From the NCBI GenBank assembly GCA_964413935.1, contig CAYPTY010000012.1:38680-102679 (forward strand): a stretch of 64,000 nt of DNA, in the 5' to 3' direction. A program made the position numbers and the translations under genes. Shown piece by piece: positions 60,427 through 64,000 of this stretch (the stretch's first letter is position 1; every line of letters starts with the position of its first letter). Below the pieces are notes generated by a model. The model was given only the letters and a program-made list of their open reading frames with translations, had not been told where the DNA came from and searched no databases. The DNA is from CAYPTY01 sp964413935. GTDB lineage: Bacteria; Bacteroidota; Rhodothermia; Balneolales; Balneolaceae.

Positions 60427-63033
60427 TTAGTTTTCCAGGCTGAGACCAGCTTCCAGTGCAGCTTCAATACGGGCCATGGACTCACGCAGGTGAGCTTCGG
60501 TGTAGGTATCGAAATCATAGGGAGGCGACAGCCTTCTGGAAAGACGGTCATGCAGGTCTTTCAGCTGATAGCGGGCAACCGAACGGGCATCGGCCGGAAC
60601 CCGGCTTGGAGCGTCGGTAATCAGTGCGGTCATGCGGTCGATATGGGCACGCTGAAGATCACGACGCAGGCTCGGAACATTGCCGCCGGGAGCTGTCCAC
60701 ACTTCAGACCAGATGGCGTAAGTGAGTCCGTTGAAAAGTTCAGGTATTATGACCACGTTCTCTTCACCGAATTTCACTTCCGCGTCACGGATGCGCGACA
60801 GGCGGGCTGAACTCAGCACCTGGCTCAGCAGGGAAGCCTGCAGGCCGGAAAGCTGCTCGTGCAGCGGATAGTCAATGCGGCCGTTATAGGTATTGTCATT
60901 GCCCCAGTGACTCCAGCGATCGGCACCGAATTGTGCATACACCTCTGCCGGTAATTCAAAGGCATCGGCTGCAAAAGCTGCGTCAATTATGAATTGCAGG
61001 GCTTCCTCCTGCCGATCCTTGGGCACATTCACAAAAGGATCACGCCCGTTCGGGTCACCGTAATGATCACGATACTGATACTGACCGCCGATGTACTTAA
61101 TACCGGTGGAAACCGCCCGACCATACTGGCTGGCCAGCAGACTGAAAGCATCGGTTACCTCGTAATAAGGCACATTATCCGCGAGTACGTAATTCGGCAG
61201 TTCCTCGAAGAGTCCGTTTATCAGCTCAGTACGCTGCATGCCCCATTTCATCGGGTCAGAACTCAGGTCGTACACATTCACATCGGGATCCAGGGCACCG
61301 TAGCCACGCGCATCCTCATCCGGACCGTAGGCATGGCCGGGTTCAGCCGCCTGCCGGGCAAGTTCTTCGGCACGGGCATCATCCGGAGTGTATCCATAAG
61401 CAATCACCCACTTATCGTAAGATCCAACGGAAGGTGAATAGTAGTAACCCTGCGGCTCGCCTTCAGGTGCTATGTTGATACCCGGATATTCCATCACAGA
61501 AGAAGCTAGTCCGTTTTCTTCGGTAAAGGCTTTGTCGTGCAGCTGGTCAAAGGGGGTATCGGCAGAAGAACGGAAGTTGTGACGCAGGCCAAGCGTATGG
61601 CCCAGTTCGTGCATCACCACCCGCTTCATGGCCTGATACACATACTCATCCGGAACTTCAGAATCCGGAGCCAGTTCGCCACGAGCCATTAGGGCTGTGC
61701 GAAGAAGGGTTCCCTGAGCGGCCATTTCATCAGCCAGGGAAGCCATTTCGCCACCATTGGCCAGCATTTCTGCTTCATCGGCACTCATCTCAAACATCTC
61801 ATTCACGGCAGCCACCGGATCCACATTGGCCCGATAGAAACGTTTCCAACTCAGTACCATATTGGCTTCATAGAGGATGTCAGCATCTAAAATTTCTCCG
61901 GTGCGTGGATCCACCACAGATGGACCGATGGCTCCGTAACCGGATTCATCCGAAACATTCCAGCGCATGGTGGCATAGCGGATGTCTTCCGCATCAACAC
62001 CTTCAGGTAACATTTGTGCATCCATGGCATCCCGGAAACCGGCTGCTTCATAAGCCACATCAAAAGCATTGATACCATCCATGAAAGCCTGACGGTATTC
62101 CTCAGGCACGGTATGATCTACATAATATACAATCTGCTCTTTGGGCGTACACAGACCATCCGCTCCGGGCTCATCCGCACATTCCAGTCTCCACTTGTTG
62201 ATGTAGCGCTTGAAGAAGCGATCTTTCTCATCAGAAAAATCTTTGTGCACGGTCATGAAATAGCCTGTGCGGTCATCCGCCATCCGGGGCTGCATCGGTG
62301 TTTCCGGCAGCTGAACCAGGTTGTAATGGATGGAAACCGGAATGTAGCGTCCATCAGGCACGGTACGGGGGGCATTTTGCTCATTGTTTCTAAAGGTCAG
62401 TTTGGCATCGATAGTGGTGTTTTCAGGAAACGACTTGGCGTAATTCAGATAGGAACGTGTTTTATCAAAGGATGCACGTCCGGGTTGGCCAGGCCGACTG
62501 GAAACCGCTCTTTGAACGCGGGCAGAAACCTGGGAAAGATCGCCCACAAACCAGTCGTACACATCGATCAGCATTTTGCCGTCTTCCTCAGCGGCTACTT
62601 TGGCCGTTTCAAGAACGGATGAACCATAGGTCAGGTCTACCGCTTCCGCTCTGGGCGAACCTTCATCAGCATTATATCGATGGGGTTTCTGTACCAGGAA
62701 AATCTGTCCTTCATGTTTTTCCAGGGCAACCAGTTTAGCCTCAAAGATATTCAGCATGGTTCCGCCGTAGAGTCCGGAAGAACCGATACCCTGGGATACT
62801 TCGAAATTCATGAGGAAATCGCGGTCAAGCTGTTCTTCCGTCAGTTCCATCATCAGGGAACCGTCTTTTTTATAGAGGGTAAAGAAGCCTTCCATTTTTT
62901 CGGCATCTTTAATGGCTTCCTCGTATTTGCTGCCTTTGGACTCCGCATTATCATCTTTCTTTTTGCGCTGAGCCTCGGCAGAAAATGGCACCAATAAGAA
63001 TGCACAGAGAAGCAAGAAGCTAATCTTTTTCAT
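60427..63033 (-). CDS. Secreted zinc metalloprotease, DUF5117/DUF4953 type, second copy
   Basis: An 868-residue exported protein. The frame extends 42 codons further, but the signal peptide MKKISFLLLCAFLLVPFSAE with an AEAQ cut site sets the start at 63033. The zinc motif is HELGHTLGLRH (about 475-485), followed by SSVMEYPGINI as the possible Met-turn. FFTLYKKDGSLMMELTEEQL and DPRTGEILDADILYEANM are DUF5117/5118-region blocks shared with the 27149-29641 paralogue. Unlike that one it has a plain signal peptide, not a lipobox. The substrate is unknown. Confidence 0.9.
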   Translation of the reverse strand: MKKISFLLLCAFLLVPFSAEAQRKKKDDNAESKGSKYEEAIKDAEKMEGFFTLYKKDGSLMMELTEEQLDRDFLMNFEVSQGIGSSGLYGGTMLNIFEAKLVALEKHEGQIFLVQKPHRYNADEGSPRAEAVDLTYGSSVLETAKVAAEEDGKMLIDVYDWFVGDLSQVSARVQRAVSSRPGQPGRASFDKTRSYLNYAKSFPENTTIDAKLTFRNNEQNAPRTVPDGRYIPVSIHYNLVQLPETPMQPRMADDRTGYFMTVHKDFSDEKDRFFKRYINKWRLECADEPGADGLCTPKEQIVYYVDHTVPEEYRQAFMDGINAFDVAYEAAGFRDAMDAQMLPEGVDAEDIRYATMRWNVSDESGYGAIGPSVVDPRTGEILDADILYEANMVLSWKRFYRANVDPVAAVNEMFEMSADEAEMLANGGEMASLADEMAAQGTLLRTALMARGELAPDSEVPDEYVYQAMKRVVMHELGHTLGLRHNFRSSADTPFDQLHDKAFTEENGLASSVMEYPGINIAPEGEPQGYYYSPSVGSYDKWVIAYGYTPDDARAEELARQAAEPGHAYGPDEDARGYGALDPDVNVYDLSSDPMKWGMQRTELINGLFEELPNYVLADNVPYYEVTDAFSLLASQYGRAVSTGIKYIGGQYQYRDHYGDPNGRDPFVNVPKDRQEEALQFIIDAAFAADAFELPAEVYAQFGADRWSHWGNDNTYNGRIDYPLHEQLSGLQASLLSQVLSSARLSRIRDAEVKFGEENVVIIPELFNGLTYAIWSEVWTAPGGNVPSLRRDLQRAHIDRMTALITDAPSRVPADARSVARYQLKDLHDRLSRRLSPPYDFDTYTEAHLRESMARIEAALEAGLSLEN

Positions 63034-63217
63034 AAAACTCCGGGTTTGGTTAGGGTTTAAAGCATCAAAGCACGCAAGTAAGCTAAGTAAGATGCATTCT
63101 TCAAGCAGAGAATGATTCTTTTTACAATTGAACAGGGCGCGGCTTAACCCAAATTTCATTTGAATCTTGGGCTTTCAGGGACTAATCTGCAGCTGCTAAC
63201 ACAAACGGAGACTGAAG

Positions 63218-63733
63218 ATGAAACACAATGCTTATTTAACCGGAGTGCTGCTATTTTTTGGGATGTTGCTTAGCCAGCCGATTATGGCCCAGGAGAACGG
63301 GGATGCGCTGATCAAAAAATGGGAGAAGGAAGTATTCACCGATAAGGCCATGTTCTATGCGGTGGGCAAAGAAGAAGGAATGATGCAGACTGCACGGCAA
63401 AGTTCAGTGAACAATGCCCGCATGGAATTGAGTGATAAGGTGGAAGATGAACAGAAAAAGGCGGCGGATATTCTGAAGGATCAGTTCAAAACGGAACCTA
63501 CCAAAGTTACTGAAGTCATCTCCAATCTGAAGCTGGAGACGATTCAGCTTTCGGAAGTGAGCACCATTGCCACTCAGTGTTTCGAAAGCAACAGGCCGCA
63601 GCAGGTTATTTGTTATTCAGCCGTTAAAATGCCCCGATCTCAGGTTGACAGCCGGATTGATGAAATTATTTCAAATTCATCGGATGCGGAAGTCGTAGCC
63701 TTGTGGAAGCAGTATCGCAAGAATCCCTTTTGA
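63218..63733 (+). CDS. Secreted hypothetical protein (LPP20-like pattern)
   Basis: A 171-residue exported protein (signal MKHNAYLTGVLLFFGMLLSQ, cut near IMAQ). The middle part reads FYAVGKEEGMMQTARQSSVN followed by NARMELSDKVEDE, a pattern like the 'AVG.g....A...A...a..ELs' core of LPP20/FlgP-type proteins. It is otherwise unassigned. The rest is helical and charged. It is divergent from the metalloprotease gene, and the tRNA-Arg gene follows 84 bp downstream. Confidence 0.75.
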   Translation: MKHNAYLTGVLLFFGMLLSQPIMAQENGDALIKKWEKEVFTDKAMFYAVGKEEGMMQTARQSSVNNARMELSDKVEDEQKKAADILKDQFKTEPTKVTEVISNLKLETIQLSEVSTIATQCFESNRPQQVICYSAVKMPRSQVDSRIDEIISNSSDAEVVALWKQYRKNPF

Positions 63734-63817
63734 TGCTGATTTCAGGCGTTGTCTGAAGCCTTAAATGTGCTTATATTTATGGTCTTTCCTTTTTTGAAAA
63801 GCATCTTTATTTGGCAT

Positions 63818-63893
63818 GCGCCCGTAGCTCAACTGGATAGAGTACCTGACTACGAATCAGGCGGTTAGAGGTTCGAATCCTCTCGGGCGTACA
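63818..63893 (+). tRNA. tRNA-Arg (anticodon ACG)
   Basis: A complete cloverleaf of 76 nt. The acceptor stem GCGCCCG pairs with CGGGCGT (first pair G-U), the D-stem is GCTC/GAGT, and the anticodon stem CCTGA/TCAGG has loop CTACGAA with anticodon ACG at 63854-63856. The T-arm is AGAGG TTCGAAT CCTCT and the discriminator is A. CCA is not encoded. The ACG anticodon, with its first base probably deaminated to inosine, reads CGU, CGC and CGA arginine codons. Confidence 0.95.
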
Positions 63894-63917
63894 TCTTGTT
63901 CTTCCTTAGCAATCATT

Positions 63918-63953
63918 AACCCTCACGGTAACCACTGCTGAGGTTTTTTTTTA
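63918..63953 (+). terminator. Rho-independent terminator after tRNA-Arg
   Basis: AACCCTCA and TGAGGTT form a short stem with one bulged base and a 13-nt loop, followed by TTTTTTTTATTT. It lies 25 bp after the tRNA. From 63954 to the end of the window I see only the AT-rich beginning of the next region. Confidence 0.7.
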
Positions 63954-64000
63954 TTTCAGCCAATAGATTCAATACAATTTGAATTAACAAAAAAGCCCCC

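Noticed and set aside
63894..64000. An attachment site behind tRNA-Arg.
   Set aside because: tRNA genes are common integration sites, but no repeat of the tRNA 3' end or integrase is visible before the window ends.

Overview
The window looks like a chromosomal segment of a free-living, probably marine or halotolerant, Gram-negative member of the FCB group, most like the Balneolota/Bacteroidota lineage. The basis is a GldC homologue, many type II lipoproteins with a Cys lipobox, two large secreted zinc metalloproteases of the DUF5117 type, a BNR/sortilin-like secreted protein, a secreted sulfatase, a DUF4342 protein, a three-gene proton-translocating transhydrogenase, and Na+-coupled transporters. 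Family and role calls come from reading motifs, not from database searches. The sequence is a draft: a 100-N gap lies at 21949-22048.

Layout. 1-850: tail of an unidentified gene, a terminator, and two copies of a 156-bp repeat. 848-6857: TerC, TauE/SafE and PhzF on the minus strand, divergent mutS2, then a carboxymuconolactone-decarboxylase-like gene overlapping hemD. 6941-14409: a frameshifted SGNH hydrolase, a PD40 propeller lipoprotein, a minus-strand run (SpoIIE-type phosphatase, secreted thioredoxin, DtxR/MntR regulator) and an NRDE/TANGO2 protein. 14467-21463: NhaC antiporter overlapping gltX tail to tail, then a tightly coupled set (WbqC-like, a 41-residue membrane peptide, a sodium:solute symporter, an orphan), then a sterol-desaturase-like hydroxylase. 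21464-22134: 153-bp tandem repeats and the assembly gap. 22135-31482: secreted hydrolases (BNR protein, sulfatase, metalloprotease), an alpha/beta hydrolase and an RsuA-family pseudouridine synthase. 31479-39887: scpB, an AspA/AstE-like deacylase, a GCS2-CBS fusion, priA, a broken HigBA/RelE-type toxin-antitoxin pair and yifB. 39963-45224: DUF4342 plus a small membrane protein, trxB, a lipoprotein and pntAA-AB-B. 45249-50230: FKBP, M1 aminopeptidase, nth and a MEMO-family protein in one operon. 50231-54124: heptamer array, gldC, a RluD-like synthase, a broken four-helix-bundle gene, recN and a 68-residue orphan. 54132-64000: FAD/Fe-S oxidoreductase, LhgO, TlpA-like redoxin, ahcY, a second DUF5117 metalloprotease, a secreted protein and tRNA-Arg(ACG).

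Themes. Core DNA maintenance and translation genes (mutS2, recN, nth, priA, scpB, gltX, two pseudouridine synthases) are mixed with redox enzymes (trxB, pnt, two thioredoxin-fold proteins, 2-hydroxyacid oxidoreductases) and exported peptide or polymer hydrolases. Intergenic space is unusually structured. Degenerate 7-bp tandem arrays occur at six places, sometimes touching start or stop codons, and two more repeat families contain palindromes. Three genes carry single lesions: a G7 frameshift in the SGNH hydrolase, TAA in the toxin, and TAG in the four-helix-bundle gene. I saw no CRISPR array, prophage, transposase or biosynthetic cluster. The most interesting unexplained items are the heptamer arrays that bracket the four-helix-bundle gene in inverted orientation, the small peptide coupled to the symporter, and a perfect hairpin that would hide the ribosome binding site of the GCS2-CBS gene.
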